DNA from: QZLE01 sp033852135
GTDB taxonomy: Bacteria > Pseudomonadota > Gammaproteobacteria > QZLD01
Length of the DNA stretch: 64,000 nt
Assembly (NCBI GenBank): GCA_033852135.1
Contig: JAWSVB010000013.1
Location: forward strand, 77,350 to 141,349
Direction: 5' to 3'
Under the pieces are notes generated by a model. That model was not told the DNA's origin, did no database searches, and saw only the letters and a list, made by a program, of their open reading frames with translations. Below are positions 9,408 through 18,270 of the stretch, in pieces (position 1 is the first letter of the stretch; each line of letters begins with the position of its first letter). A program made the position numbers and the translations under genes.

Positions 9408-9836
9408 TTATTTTTTTAGATATATTTCAATTCCAGCTTTTTTTGCAGCCTTGATAAGGTCTTTATCAAGTGTGGCAAGTGGTAGTCCTTCACGCATAGC
9501 CAGTTCAAGATATGATGCGTCATAACTGCTGAGCTTGTAGCTTTTTGCTAAAGAGATGGTGTGGTTAAATGCCTGAAGATAGGTGATTGAGTCGGTTAAA
9601 ATAGGCAATGCTTCAAGTTGTAATAAAAATCTCTCACTTTCTCCAGCAGTAAGCTCCCCTCTTTTTTCAGCGCTAAGTAGAACGTTTGCTGCTTCGAGGT
9701 GCCAAAGGTTTGGAACATATGCGTCATTATCAGCAAGCGATTTTAATACTGTTTCTGCATAATTTTGGTCAGTGGACCTGTTGCTTGCTAATAACCAACG
9801 CATAGCTACAGAGTTATCAAGAACAAAATTGGTCAC
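9408..9836 (-). CDS. vapC: VapC-type PIN-domain toxin
   Basis: 142 residues from GTG at 9836; a GTG three codons upstream is also possible. The first option is preferred because GAAGGG lies about 8 bases before it. PIN-domain acidic residues are visible: D in NFVLDNS near the N-terminus, E in HLEAANVL, D in SYDASYLELA and D in LATLDKDL. PIN toxins are Mg-dependent RNases. The start codon overlaps the antitoxin stop (TAGTG), showing tight coupling. No other gene is in the unit. Confidence 0.88.
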   Translation of the reverse strand: MTNFVLDNSVAMRWLLASNRSTDQNYAETVLKSLADNDAYVPNLWHLEAANVLLSAEKRGELTAGESERFLLQLEALPILTDSITYLQAFNHTISLAKSYKLSSYDASYLELAMREGLPLATLDKDLIKAAKKAGIEIYLKK

Positions 9837-10081
9837 TATTTGCACCCTTCATTTTTTAATTCATTTAAATCATCGTCAGATACAATATGTTTTTGAGCTT
9901 TAAGGATATTATCAATTGCAGTTTGGGTCTTTTTTCTATAACCCTGCTGGCTAGGAACGATATCAGCAACTGCTCGACCACGGTTTGTTATTGTATATGA
10001 CTCTCCAGATTCTACTTGACGTAGAATTTCTGGTAGTTTTGTCTTTGCCTCGTATGATCCAACTTTATGCATGGTTAACAC
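9836..10081 (-). CDS. Phd/YefM-type antitoxin
   Basis: 81 residues. The N-terminal half (HKVGSYEAKTKLPEILRQVESGESYTITNRGRAVADIVP) is a typical Phd/YefM DNA-binding fold, and the charged C-terminal tail would wrap the toxin. A second Met (codon 4) could also be the start. It comes first in the unit, as expected for an autoregulated type II module, and overlaps the downstream VapC gene by one base. Promoter and operator must lie in 10082-10150. Confidence 0.85.
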   Translation of the reverse strand: MLTMHKVGSYEAKTKLPEILRQVESGESYTITNRGRAVADIVPSQQGYRKKTQTAIDNILKAQKHIVSDDDLNELKNEGCK

Positions 10082-10452
10082 TCTTTTTTTGTATGTTGTA
10101 TTAGACTAGTTTACAGACCAGGTCGAATTATTCAAGTAAGAATCACGCTGTTTTATCAATATAATGTGCTGGTGGCAGTTATAAGCCATCTTTTAGGGTT
10201 AGACAGTTACTTAGAAAGTATATAAAATCAAGCACCTTAATTGTGGTTGAACCTATTTGCTTGGTTTTCGATCTGCGCGACTCTTATGGAAAGCTGTGTG
10301 GTAAACACTTGTGACTAATTAAGATGGATCTGAGAATAACGAGAACGATTATTTAATTTTTCTGGCCAAATTGGTATTTCTATTTAAATCAACCTTTTAC
10401 TACCTACAGATTTAATAAATCAAAGATAATTAGGCTGGAAGCGGAGCACAAG
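10082..10452. other. Intergenic region, no gene seen
   Basis: This 371-base gap separates the divergent vapBC pair and the aldolase gene, so it should carry promoters for both. I see no convincing ORF, terminator, RNA fold or repeat in it. Short A/T-rich boxes are present on both strands but none is decisive. Confidence 0.4.
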
Positions 10453-11400
10453 ATGTATAGAAAAGAGATAAAAGTATTGGATTGCACCATTCGTGATGGT
10501 GGTTTAGTAAACGATCATCAGTTTGATCTTGATTTTACAAGAGACGTGTATAAGTCATTGTGCGAAGCTGGCGTTGACTATATCGAGCTTGGTTATAAAA
10601 ACTCAAGAGATCTATTCTCTTCAGAGCAGTATGGCCCATGGAAATTTTGTGATGATGATGACCTATGGCGTGTAATCGATGGCGTTGAAACTAAATCAAA
10701 AGTTTCAGTAATGGCTGACGTTGGTCGTGTTGATATGGACAATATCAAAGAGTGCAAAGATAGCCCATACGACTTAGTTCGTGTTGCTTCTTATGCAAAA
10801 GACGTTGATAAAGCAATCGAGATGCTAAATCAGTTTGATGATCAAGGTTTTGAAACCTGCATCAACATCATGGCTGTTTCACGCGATCAAGGCCCAGAGT
10901 TAGAAGAAGCTCTACACCAGATTAATGAAGAGTGTAAAGCTCAAGCAGTTTATATCGTTGATAGTTTTGGTGCTCTATACCAAGAGCCAATTGCTCGTTT
11001 GGTTAAGATGTTCAAAGAGAACTGCCCAACTAAAGAGATCGGTATTCACGCTCATAACAACCAACAGCTTGGTTTCAGTAATACTATCGAATCAATTATC
11101 AACGGCGCTAACTACCTAGATGCAACCATCTACGGAATGGGACGTGCTGCTGGTAACTGTCCAATTGAGCTATTGATTGGTTTCCTTAAGAACCCTAAAT
11201 ACGATCTAAGACCAGTTCTTGATATTATCTCAAGAAGATTTATTAAACTAAGAGAAGAGTTTGAGTGGGGCTATGTAATTCCTTTCGCTATTGCAGGAAT
11301 CATGAATGACCATCCTCGTGATGCGATGGCTCTTAGAAACTCAGAAAATAAAGATGACTTTAAAGAGTTCTACGAAAAGCTTTCAACTACTGCCGGTTAA
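10453..11400 (+). CDS. Aldolase of the HMG-CoA lyase-like TIM-barrel family
   Basis: 315 residues. The N-terminus KVLDCTIRDGGLVNDHQFD carries the metal-binding D-x-T-x-R-D-G signature of the DRE-TIM metallolyases, and a second metal-binding motif, H-x-H, is in IGIHAHNN. The family includes HMG-CoA lyase, 4-hydroxy-2-oxovalerate aldolase and homocitrate synthase. This shorter type is usually annotated just as an aldolase catalytic-domain protein, and the substrate is unknown. It is followed 14 bases later by a KDPG-type aldolase, suggesting a short pathway for a 2-keto acid. GGAAGCGGAG lies upstream of the ATG. Confidence 0.8.
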   Translation: MYRKEIKVLDCTIRDGGLVNDHQFDLDFTRDVYKSLCEAGVDYIELGYKNSRDLFSSEQYGPWKFCDDDDLWRVIDGVETKSKVSVMADVGRVDMDNIKECKDSPYDLVRVASYAKDVDKAIEMLNQFDDQGFETCINIMAVSRDQGPELEEALHQINEECKAQAVYIVDSFGALYQEPIARLVKMFKENCPTKEIGIHAHNNQQLGFSNTIESIINGANYLDATIYGMGRAAGNCPIELLIGFLKNPKYDLRPVLDIISRRFIKLREEFEWGYVIPFAIAGIMNDHPRDAMALRNSENKDDFKEFYEKLSTTAG

Positions 11401-11414
11401 TTGGTTATTAGTTG

Positions 11415-12032
11415 ATGAAACTTTTTGAAGAAACACCGTTATTAGGCATCCTGCGTGGTATTACCGCGCAGGATGTTTTGCCTTTAGCAGATGTAATTAT
11501 TGATGCTGGTTTGACCACCATTGAGATTACAATGAATACCGAAAATGCAGCCGAGCTTATTAAGCAAGCCTGTATGGCCACTGCTGGTAAAGTATCTGTT
11601 GGTGCTGGCACTGTGCTGACTATGGATCAAATGCACGCCGCATTAGATGCTGGGGCTGAATTTATCGTGATGCCCACTCTGCAGACAGATATTGTAGAAT
11701 ATTGCGCTAAAAATAATATTCCAGTGTTTCCGGGGGCATTAACACCGCAAGAGATTTATGATGCTTGGAATGCCGGTGCTTATATGGTTAAAGTGTTCCC
11801 AGCTAAGTTTTTTGGCCCGACATACTTTAAAGAGGTCAAAGGTCCTTTTAACGATATCAAGCTTTTAGCTTGTGGTGGTGTTTCTGCTGGTAATATGCAG
11901 GAGTTTTTTGACTGTGGAGCAGATGGTATAGCCTTTGGTGGAAGTGTTTTTGACCTGAAAAAGTTAGGCGCTGGAGACATTGATTTTATTTCTCAGAACC
12001 TAAAGAAAATGGTTGACGCATACCGTAAATAA
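11415..12032 (+). CDS. KDPG/KHG-type 2-keto-3-deoxy aldolase
   Basis: 205 residues from the ATG at 11415 (a TTG one codon earlier is possible). It has the class I aldolase fold of the Eda family: the acidic catalytic residue in TTIEITMNT, the Schiff-base lysine in AYMVKVFPA, and the GAGTVLT and ACGGVS phosphate-binding loops. Such enzymes split 2-keto-3-deoxy-6-phosphogluconate or related compounds to pyruvate plus an aldehyde. No edd or other Entner-Doudoroff gene is near, so the exact substrate is open. Its pairing with the HMGL-like aldolase upstream is the only context. Confidence 0.85.
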   Translation: MKLFEETPLLGILRGITAQDVLPLADVIIDAGLTTIEITMNTENAAELIKQACMATAGKVSVGAGTVLTMDQMHAALDAGAEFIVMPTLQTDIVEYCAKNNIPVFPGALTPQEIYDAWNAGAYMVKVFPAKFFGPTYFKEVKGPFNDIKLLACGGVSAGNMQEFFDCGADGIAFGGSVFDLKKLGAGDIDFISQNLKKMVDAYRK

Positions 12033-12184
12033 CGGTTAAATCTTATCCAGATTATTAACGACAGTAGCAATATCGTATGCATTATGTTTTCGAATCGTTT
12101 TCATTTTGTATTAGTGTGTAGCTACAGTCACATTTTTAACTTTCGAAATTTATTTTCGATTTTTGACTTGAAGAGAGAAATATT

Positions 12185-12358
12185 ATGACTCACGTAGTTG
12201 ACGCTGATACTTGTACTGGTTGTGAAGCTTGTGTAGACGTTTGTGGTCCAGAAGCGATCGAAATGAAAGACGGTCTTGCAGTAATTGACGCTGATGATTG
12301 CATCGATTGTGGCGCATGTGTACCTGAGTGCCCAGTAGATTGCATCTCAGCTGACTAA
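12185..12358 (+). CDS. Small 2[4Fe-4S] ferredoxin, clostridial type
   Basis: 57 residues. Two C-x2-C-x2-C-x3-C clusters are complete: Cys10, 13, 16, 20 and Cys39, 42, 45, 49. The first set is followed by Gly-Pro instead of the common Cys-Pro pair, the second by Pro. The protein is very acidic, as is usual for these low-potential electron carriers. GAGAGAAA just upstream of the ATG serves as ribosome site. A strong terminator closes the gene at 12386, and a 150-base leader separates it from the aldolase, so it is likely monocistronic. No partner oxidoreductase is next to it. Confidence 0.93.
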   Translation: MTHVVDADTCTGCEACVDVCGPEAIEMKDGLAVIDADDCIDCGACVPECPVDCISAD

Positions 12359-12385
12359 TTATTTAGTCAAAAAGATTTTTTCTGG

Positions 12386-12420
12386 AAAACCCTGATTCGG
12401 ATTCGAATCAGGGTTTTTTT
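12386..12420 (+). terminator. Intrinsic terminator after the ferredoxin gene
   Basis: 14-bp perfect stem (12386-12399 with 12404-12417) around a GATT loop, ending in a run of T. It lies 27 bases after the ferredoxin stop codon. Confidence 0.9.
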
Positions 12421-12665
12421 ATGTCTTAGTTTTTATGTATTAGCTTTCATGTCTTAGCTTTTCATACCTGATTTTTTATACTTGGTTTTTTCATAAAGTG
12501 TAATGGAATCGTAAGAATTAAGTATAAAAATTTATTATAATAAAAAAATTGAAGTTAGGCTGTTTTTGTCAATAGTTACAATGGAGTAGGTGGTCTAATT
12601 GTCCAAAAATAGACACCTGCAGTATTATTGTTTGATAAAATTGTCAGTAGTGGTGGAGGTGAAAT
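12421..12665. other. Intergenic region with short imperfect repeats
   Basis: Two or three copies of a short ATGTCTTAG-like word (12421, 12449) lie in AT-rich sequence. The last part holds GTGGTGGAGGTG, the ribosome site of the next small gene. No promoter or RNA fold is convincing. Confidence 0.3.
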
Positions 12666-12911
12666 ATGTTAGGGGAATTTCAAACTCAAATAAAACAACC
12701 CGGAAATGCAAAACTTGCAGAGTATCTGCACCTTGAATTAGCTGAATTAAATCTTCTAGATTGGGATGTCATAACTGAGAAGGATAACATGGGTGTTATC
12801 ACTAATTATGCTATCAAGTTCAGTGATGATTCTAATAAAAGTGTATTGCGGAAGATTACTGGTCTTTCTGATGAAAACGAGGTTGATATAGGAACAAACT
12901 TCTTCAAGTAG
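12666..12911 (+). CDS. Small hypothetical protein
   Basis: 81 residues, acidic, no signal peptide, membrane helix or known motif. The reading frame is supported mainly by a strong ribosome site (GGTGGAGGTG about 7 bases upstream) and normal codon use. I do not recognise it. It lies alone between the ferredoxin terminator and the convergent ATPase gene. Confidence 0.5.
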   Translation: MLGEFQTQIKQPGNAKLAEYLHLELAELNLLDWDVITEKDNMGVITNYAIKFSDDSNKSVLRKITGLSDENEVDIGTNFFK

Positions 12912-13015
12912 ATTTATATTTACTTGATATCAATATATGGCCATGCAACGCTTGGCTAATAGGTTGGTATAGATTTAAAAAACCATTAGCTTGAATTATA
13001 TTAGAATAATTTCAG

Positions 13016-14710
13016 CTAATCAGCAGCGGTTACGCGCTCAACTTCTTCTGCTGTAGTTAACCCCATCAAAACTTTTTTAAAGCCATCGTAGCGCATCGTT
13101 TTAAACCCTTCTTTTTGAGCTGCTTTATTAATATCGATTATCGATGCCCCGCTAGCAATTAGGGCACGAACATCTTCAGTGATTATAAATAGCTCTTGAA
13201 TGGCTATTCTACCGCTATACCCTGTATGGAAGCATTCAATGCACCCATGACCCCGGTAAAAATCTACTTGAGTTTTACCATCCCAGATAAAGTAGCGCTC
13301 TATCTCTTCAGGTGTTGGCTGGTACTTCTCTTTGCAGTGGGGGCAGATTTGGCGTACTAGTCTTTGTGCCATTACGCCGATGATAGAAGGTGCTACCAAA
13401 AATGGCTCAACCCCAATCTCAATAAGTCTAGTTACAGCTTGTAAAGCACTATTAGTATGGATAGATGCTAATACCAGGTGACCAGTTAGTGCGGCTTGAG
13501 AAGCTATTTTAGCAGTCTCTAGATCACGAATTTCACCAATTAGGATTACATCTGGGTCTTGGCGCAGAAATGACCGTAGAGCCTTGGAAAAGTCGAATCC
13601 AATGGCAGAGTTAACTTGTACTTGGTTTACCCTGGGGAGTCGATATTCGACAGGGTCTTCCACTGTCATTACGTTTACCCCTGGCTTATTTAGATATTTA
13701 AGTACAGAGAATAGGGTGGTTGTTTTTCCTGATCCAGTAGGACCAGTAACAAAAAAGATTCCATTCGGTGTATCTATTACATCTTTAATAACTTTGTAGT
13801 TAGCATTTGATAATTGGAGATCCTCAATATTTGGAATGCTATGTGAGATGATTTGCCCCAAGGCTCGGAGAACTATTTTTTCTCCATAGATAGTTGGCAT
13901 ACTGGATAATCTAAAGTCTATCGATTTATTCTTTAACTCGAGTTTTACTCTGCCATCTTGTGGTCTGCGTCTTTCAGTAATATCTAGGCTAGCAAGTACT
14001 TTTAAACGTGTAATTAGTGCTGGAAGCAATGATTTATCAAGAGTTATTCTGTCTTGCAGGACTCCGTCAACTCTAAAGCGTGCGTAGACCATATCTTCTT
14101 GCGGATCGATATGAATATCACTGGCTTTTTCTTTGACTGCAAGCAGCATTAGGTTTCGTGCTAATTCTACACTTGCTTGATCGCCGGCAAGCTTTTCAAG
14201 TTGGTCACCAGTGATCTTTTCTTTTCCATTAAAGATGGAATTTGTTGCGATTGTAGATATATATTCATTTAGAGAGTTATTGGTTCGATATTGCACTTCA
14301 ATAGCATCTTCAATTTCAGATGGAAATGCGAATACGGGACTTAATGGGTAACCCATTTGCTGCTCTGCCTCTCTGATTACACTCTGGTTGAGTGGCTCAG
14401 ACATGGCAGCAGTAATAACATTATCAATTATATAGATTGGAATTAAATTGTGTTGAATAGCAAAATCTTCTGGTAGTTTTTCCACAGCTTCTGCAACAAA
14501 CAGGGTTTTTTCAAGATTCACATAAGAAAGGTTAAATGTATCTGCCCATAGCCTCCCTAGTTGCTCCTTGTCCAAAGTTCCGCTAGCCACTAAGTGAAGA
14601 AGAACTTCGTAGGCATCATTATTAAATTTTAAGCGAATTTTCTCGGCATCATTTTCAGTTAATATTGACGCATTTACTAATGACTCCATAAAACGAGGGT
14701 TATTTCTCAT
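13016..14710 (-). CDS. GspE/PilB-type secretion or pilus assembly ATPase
   Basis: 564 residues. The N-terminal region (about 1-160) resembles the two-part MshEN/T2SSE N-domain, which in some relatives binds cyclic di-GMP, though here the motif is degenerate. The core has Walker A (GPTGSGKTTTL), an Asp box (MTVEDPVEYRL), a Walker B region (ILIGEIRDLETA), the His box (ASIHTNSA), and a C-terminal tetracysteine zinc site (CPHC with later CIEC). These hexameric ATPases drive type II secretion or type IV pilus extension. No other secretion or pilus gene is adjacent. It is last in a minus-strand unit with a small protein (11-base overlap) and a response regulator. Confidence 0.9.
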   Translation of the reverse strand: MRNNPRFMESLVNASILTENDAEKIRLKFNNDAYEVLLHLVASGTLDKEQLGRLWADTFNLSYVNLEKTLFVAEAVEKLPEDFAIQHNLIPIYIIDNVITAAMSEPLNQSVIREAEQQMGYPLSPVFAFPSEIEDAIEVQYRTNNSLNEYISTIATNSIFNGKEKITGDQLEKLAGDQASVELARNLMLLAVKEKASDIHIDPQEDMVYARFRVDGVLQDRITLDKSLLPALITRLKVLASLDITERRRPQDGRVKLELKNKSIDFRLSSMPTIYGEKIVLRALGQIISHSIPNIEDLQLSNANYKVIKDVIDTPNGIFFVTGPTGSGKTTTLFSVLKYLNKPGVNVMTVEDPVEYRLPRVNQVQVNSAIGFDFSKALRSFLRQDPDVILIGEIRDLETAKIASQAALTGHLVLASIHTNSALQAVTRLIEIGVEPFLVAPSIIGVMAQRLVRQICPHCKEKYQPTPEEIERYFIWDGKTQVDFYRGHGCIECFHTGYSGRIAIQELFIITEDVRALIASGASIIDINKAAQKEGFKTMRYDGFKKVLMGLTTAEEVERVTAAD

Positions 14711-14906
14711 CTTGTTCTTCCGCTTTATTTGGTTTATTTGCAGTTTGCTTCGGTTTGCCTAATGCGGAACTACCTAATTTTTTTTTGGAGAATAGTTTAC
14801 TGATATCTTCTTGATTACTTTTTTGGTTCTTTTTTTGGCAAGTTGAGATAATTGATTCAGACTCAATCTCTTTTAGCATCTTGTTAAGATCGTAACGCTC
14901 TCTCAT
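14700..14906 (-). CDS. Small charged protein between regulator and ATPase
   Basis: 68 residues, rich in Lys, Ser, Glu and Gln, without known motif and probably largely unstructured. It overlaps the ATPase gene by 11 bases and starts 14 bases after the response regulator, so it is clearly part of the same unit. GGAGA lies just upstream of the ATG. A linker, chaperone or adaptor role for the ATPase is only a positional guess. Confidence 0.6.
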   Translation of the reverse strand: MRERYDLNKMLKEIESESIISTCQKKNQKSNQEDISKLFSKKKLGSSALGKPKQTANKPNKAEEQDEK

Positions 14907-14920
14907 TATTTCTCCTTAAA

Positions 14921-15307
14921 TTATACGCAGTGGGCATTCCATGTATTAATCAGTATCTGCTTTAACTCCTCAACAGGGGTACTTTTAAGGATGTAGTTAG
15001 CTGCTCCTAGTTCTACCGCTGTTTCTATAGATCGCATATCGGCGACTGAAGTAAGCATAATCACGCATATATCTGGATTAGAATCGTGTATTTTTTCAAG
15101 GGCCTCAAGACCAGTCATTATTGGCATATTTATATCTAATAGAACGACATTTGGCTTTATGATGCGGCACAGATCTACTGCTTCACGTCCATTTGTTGCT
15201 TCGGCTACAACTTTGAAATTGAAAGTTTCTACTACTTTGATTAAATACCTCCGTATGAGGTTCTCATCTTCCGCAATTAACATGGTGATTTTATTATTAT
15301 CGTTCAT
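14921..15307 (-). CDS. Stand-alone response regulator receiver domain
   Basis: 128 residues, a single CheY-like receiver domain with no output domain. The phosphoacceptor is Asp58 (in VVLLDINMP), with the acidic pair E13-D14 near the N-terminus, the T/S switch in MLTSVAD and the conserved Lys in YILKSTP. It heads the unit that ends in the GspE/PilB-like ATPase, suggesting that the motor is switched by phosphorylation through this protein. No kinase gene is adjacent. A possible partner is the hybrid kinase at 19369, which is not linked. Confidence 0.9.
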   Translation of the reverse strand: MNDNNKITMLIAEDENLIRRYLIKVVETFNFKVVAEATNGREAVDLCRIIKPNVVLLDINMPIMTGLEALEKIHDSNPDICVIMLTSVADMRSIETAVELGAANYILKSTPVEELKQILINTWNAHCV

Positions 15308-15555
15308 AACTGCCCCAGTTACTTTTACTACAAATTTATCTTGCTCTTATATTAAGGATAGTTGAGTAAGCTGTTTGTTCAATAGTGATTTAGAGAGGTT
15401 TTTCTAAATGCCAAGTGTACTTATAAAATTAGCTATATATCTAATAAAAGTAATAATTATTTCAATTAGATGTATCTATTTGCGCTATGCTTTATATATG
15501 GGGATGATGGTATGGATAAAGACTATTTTAAGCTGTCAAAAATATGGAGAGTGTA

Positions 15556-16233
15556 ATGGGAAAAAATGGGTGCCAAGCAAAAATTATTCTCAAAGATAGA
15601 ACTGTAGTGGCTAGCTTTGATATTGATGTACAAAACACCTTTACTCCGCTTTGCCCAAATGAGTTGCCTGTTCCAGAAGGGGATATGATCGCAGATCAAC
15701 TGAATAAACAGGCAAGGCGCGCGAGTATCAGGGTAGGTTCTAAAGATGCCCATAGTCCCGAGGCTATTTGGATTGCAACAGAAGATAAACCGCAGTTCAC
15801 AGTGGTTGAGAATGAACCAAATATTGATATTAGATGGGTCCAGCATGCAGTCCCTGGGACCAAGGGATTTGAGCTGATTTTTGGTTTACCTAAAATAACA
15901 GAATATGACTATTTCGTTTGGAAAGGGATCGAGCCAGATATGCACCCGTATGGAGCTTGTTATCACGATTTCGCAGAGAATATGAGCACAGGTGTAATTG
16001 AGTTTTTAAAGGCTAAAAATATTACAACAGTTATTGCTGGCGGATTAGCCACAGATTACTGTGTAAAAACAACAGTGCTGCAGCTATTGAATGCTGGTTT
16101 TAAAGTTATTGTTAATCAGGGTGGGTGCAGAGGAATTACGCCAGAAACAACCGATCAAGCTGTTGAAGATATGGTACAAGCTGGTGCTGTATTGGTTGAG
16201 TCAGCAGAAAACATTGAAATAGAGAACTTGTAA
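15556..16233 (+). CDS. pncA: Nicotinamidase / isochorismatase-family amidohydrolase
   Basis: 225 residues from ATG at 15556, chosen because GGAG lies 6 bases before it; an ATG at 15544 is in frame but its own site is worse. Catalytic-type residues of the cysteine hydrolase family are visible: Asp in ASFDIDVQNTF, Lys in VWKGIEPD, and the nucleophile Cys in GLATDYCVKTT, with the metal-type D/H pair in GSKDAHSP. Nicotinamidase makes nicotinate from nicotinamide. The identity is strengthened by the next gene, nicotinate phosphoribosyltransferase, whose ATG directly follows this stop, giving a two-step NAD salvage operon. Confidence 0.9.
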   Translation: MGKNGCQAKIILKDRTVVASFDIDVQNTFTPLCPNELPVPEGDMIADQLNKQARRASIRVGSKDAHSPEAIWIATEDKPQFTVVENEPNIDIRWVQHAVPGTKGFELIFGLPKITEYDYFVWKGIEPDMHPYGACYHDFAENMSTGVIEFLKAKNITTVIAGGLATDYCVKTTVLQLLNAGFKVIVNQGGCRGITPETTDQAVEDMVQAGAVLVESAENIEIENL

Positions 16234-17397
16234 ATGATTATTCAATCCCTACTAGATACTGATCTATATAAATTCACCATGATGCAGGTGGTGCTGCATC
16301 AGTTTCCTCAATCTCAGGTTGAGTATCGTTTTAAGTGTCGAGATGAGGGGGTAGATCTTAAACCGTATGCAGAGGAGATTAGGGCAGAGATATCTGAGTT
16401 GTGCACGCTGAGGTTTAGTCAGGATGAACTTGAATATTTAAAACAGCTAAGGTTTATTAAAGATGATTTTGTCGAGTTTTTGCGCTTGTTTCAGCTCAAT
16501 AGTGATTACATCAAAGTATCGGTAGAAGATGAATTAGAAATTGTAATTCAGGGGCCATGGCTGCATACAATTTTATTCGAGGTCCCAGTTCTTGCAATTG
16601 TTAATGAAATTTTCTTTGCTGCTAACGCAATTAACCCTGATTATGCAGAAGGGGAGAGACGGCTCTACGATAAAATTGATCTGATCAAAGTCCACAAGGA
16701 TAGTAGTGGCTTTTTGATGTCAGACTTTGGAACCCGCAGGAGGTTTTCTCGAGATTGGCAGGAGCGAGTAGTTACAATCCTTCAGGATAAATTAGAGGCA
16801 AATTTAGCTGGTACAAGCAATGTATATTTGGCGAAAAAATTAGAGTTAACTCCTATCGGAACCATGGCGCATGAATTTTTACAAGCAGCGCAGGCCCTTG
16901 GCCCTAGATTGATAGATTCACAGAAATTTGCCCTGCAGTCCTGGGCGCAAGAGTATAGGGGGGATTTGGGAATTGCTTTATCTGACGTGGTTGGATTTGA
17001 TGCCTTCTTGCGCGATTTTGATCTGTATTTCGCCAAATTATTCGATGGAGCTCGTCAAGATTCCGGTGATCCATTTGAGTGGGGGGAGAAATTAATTAAC
17101 CACTACCAATCGCTGCATATCGATCCAAAAACCAAGCGAATGGTGTTTAGTGATGGACTAGATATCCCGCTGGCACTAGAGATTTACGATAGGTTTAGCA
17201 AAAGGTGCAATGTTGGCTTTGGAGTGGGGACTAACCTAACTAATGATCTTGGCTATACACCACTGCAGATTGTAATAAAAATGACCCGTTGTAATGGCCA
17301 GCCTGTGGCTAAGATAAGTGATTCCCCAGGAAAATTAATGTGTAAAGATGCAGGCTATCTGGCGTATTTAAAATCAGTTTTTAAGATTAACGATTGA
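16234..17397 (+). CDS. pncB: Nicotinate phosphoribosyltransferase
   Basis: 387 residues, normal length for PncB. Landmarks are the N-terminal LLDTDLYKFTMMQ, the central SDFGTRRRFS, the GTSNVYLAKKL and GTMAHEF motifs (with the His that is phosphorylated in PncB lying in the latter), and the phosphate loop near FGVGTNLTNDLG. It converts nicotinate plus PRPP to nicotinate mononucleotide. The start codon directly abuts the pncA stop, so the two are translationally coupled. No terminator was seen after it. Confidence 0.95.
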   Translation: MIIQSLLDTDLYKFTMMQVVLHQFPQSQVEYRFKCRDEGVDLKPYAEEIRAEISELCTLRFSQDELEYLKQLRFIKDDFVEFLRLFQLNSDYIKVSVEDELEIVIQGPWLHTILFEVPVLAIVNEIFFAANAINPDYAEGERRLYDKIDLIKVHKDSSGFLMSDFGTRRRFSRDWQERVVTILQDKLEANLAGTSNVYLAKKLELTPIGTMAHEFLQAAQALGPRLIDSQKFALQSWAQEYRGDLGIALSDVVGFDAFLRDFDLYFAKLFDGARQDSGDPFEWGEKLINHYQSLHIDPKTKRMVFSDGLDIPLALEIYDRFSKRCNVGFGVGTNLTNDLGYTPLQIVIKMTRCNGQPVAKISDSPGKLMCKDAGYLAYLKSVFKIND

Positions 17398-17540
17398 TTG
17401 TAAATGATCGAAAGAAATAGCTTATATGAATTTTTGTGACCTGTTTGGCTAATAAAAATTTTTGATTTCAGCAAAAGAACTTTTACCCTTAATATAAGTC
17501 AGAAGAGAAATAACTGACTAAAAATTGGGGTACGGGTTTT

Positions 17541-18068
17541 ATGTTAAAGAATATGTTATTGCCTTGTTGTGTTTTATTGCTCTTTTTCGGCCAAACAGTT
17601 CAGTCTAAAGATTTACAACTTGCATATTATTCAGCCTCACCACAGAAGGCTGATAAGGTAGTTGTGCAAAAAACTAAGCGCTTATTAACCCTCTATGCTA
17701 ATGATGAAAAGATACGATCATACCGCATCCATCTTGGTGCTAATCCAATTGGACACAAGCAAATGGAAGGGGATTCAAAAACACCAGAAGGTGAGTATGT
17801 TCTAGACTGGAGAAACCCAAATAGTAGTTATTATCTTTCTCTTCATGTCTCGTACCCAAACCAACAAGATGTTTTAGATGCTCAAGCACGGGGAGTGTCG
17901 GCAGGGAGCAATATCATGATTCATGGGCAGCCAAACTCAATGACATGGCGCCAATATAAAAAGCTTAAAAAAGACTGGACCGATGGATGTATAGCAGTTT
18001 TAAATCATGAGATGCAAGAGATCTGGGAACTGGTGCCAGATGGTACAAAGATCATAATCCTTCCTTAA
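17541..18068 (+). CDS. Periplasmic L,D-transpeptidase (YkuD/ErfK family)
   Basis: 175 residues with a signal peptide ending near QTVQSK. The YkuD active-site signature is visible: a His in IMIHGQP, then 14 residues or so later D-W-T-D-G-C-I with the catalytic Cys (TDGCIAV). Preceding motifs GDSKTPEGEY and SYYLSLHVSYPN match the YafK/ErfK group. Such enzymes make 3-3 cross-links or attach lipoproteins to peptidoglycan. The gene is alone; GGGG lies 5-10 bases before the ATG. Confidence 0.9.
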   Translation: MLKNMLLPCCVLLLFFGQTVQSKDLQLAYYSASPQKADKVVVQKTKRLLTLYANDEKIRSYRIHLGANPIGHKQMEGDSKTPEGEYVLDWRNPNSSYYLSLHVSYPNQQDVLDAQARGVSAGSNIMIHGQPNSMTWRQYKKLKKDWTDGCIAVLNHEMQEIWELVPDGTKIIILP

Positions 18069-18270
18069 TTTAGTGTCCTTTCTTGGTATATTTCGTTACC
18101 GCTTTAAAAAGCTTTTAGCTTGAAAAGTGATGGTAACTGCAAAGATTGTTTTGATACCCCCAGGCGATTCCAGATCGACTCATGCCCCATTGATTTGCTA
18201 TGATATTTAGCGTTATTTCTTTTACCCTTACATAAAGCTGAATAATTAATAGCTTGTTTAGGAACAATAA

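Noticed and set aside
15408..15599. 63-codon frame upstream of pncA
   Set aside because: It overlaps the pncA start in another frame, is Ile/Tyr-rich by base composition, and has no ribosome site.
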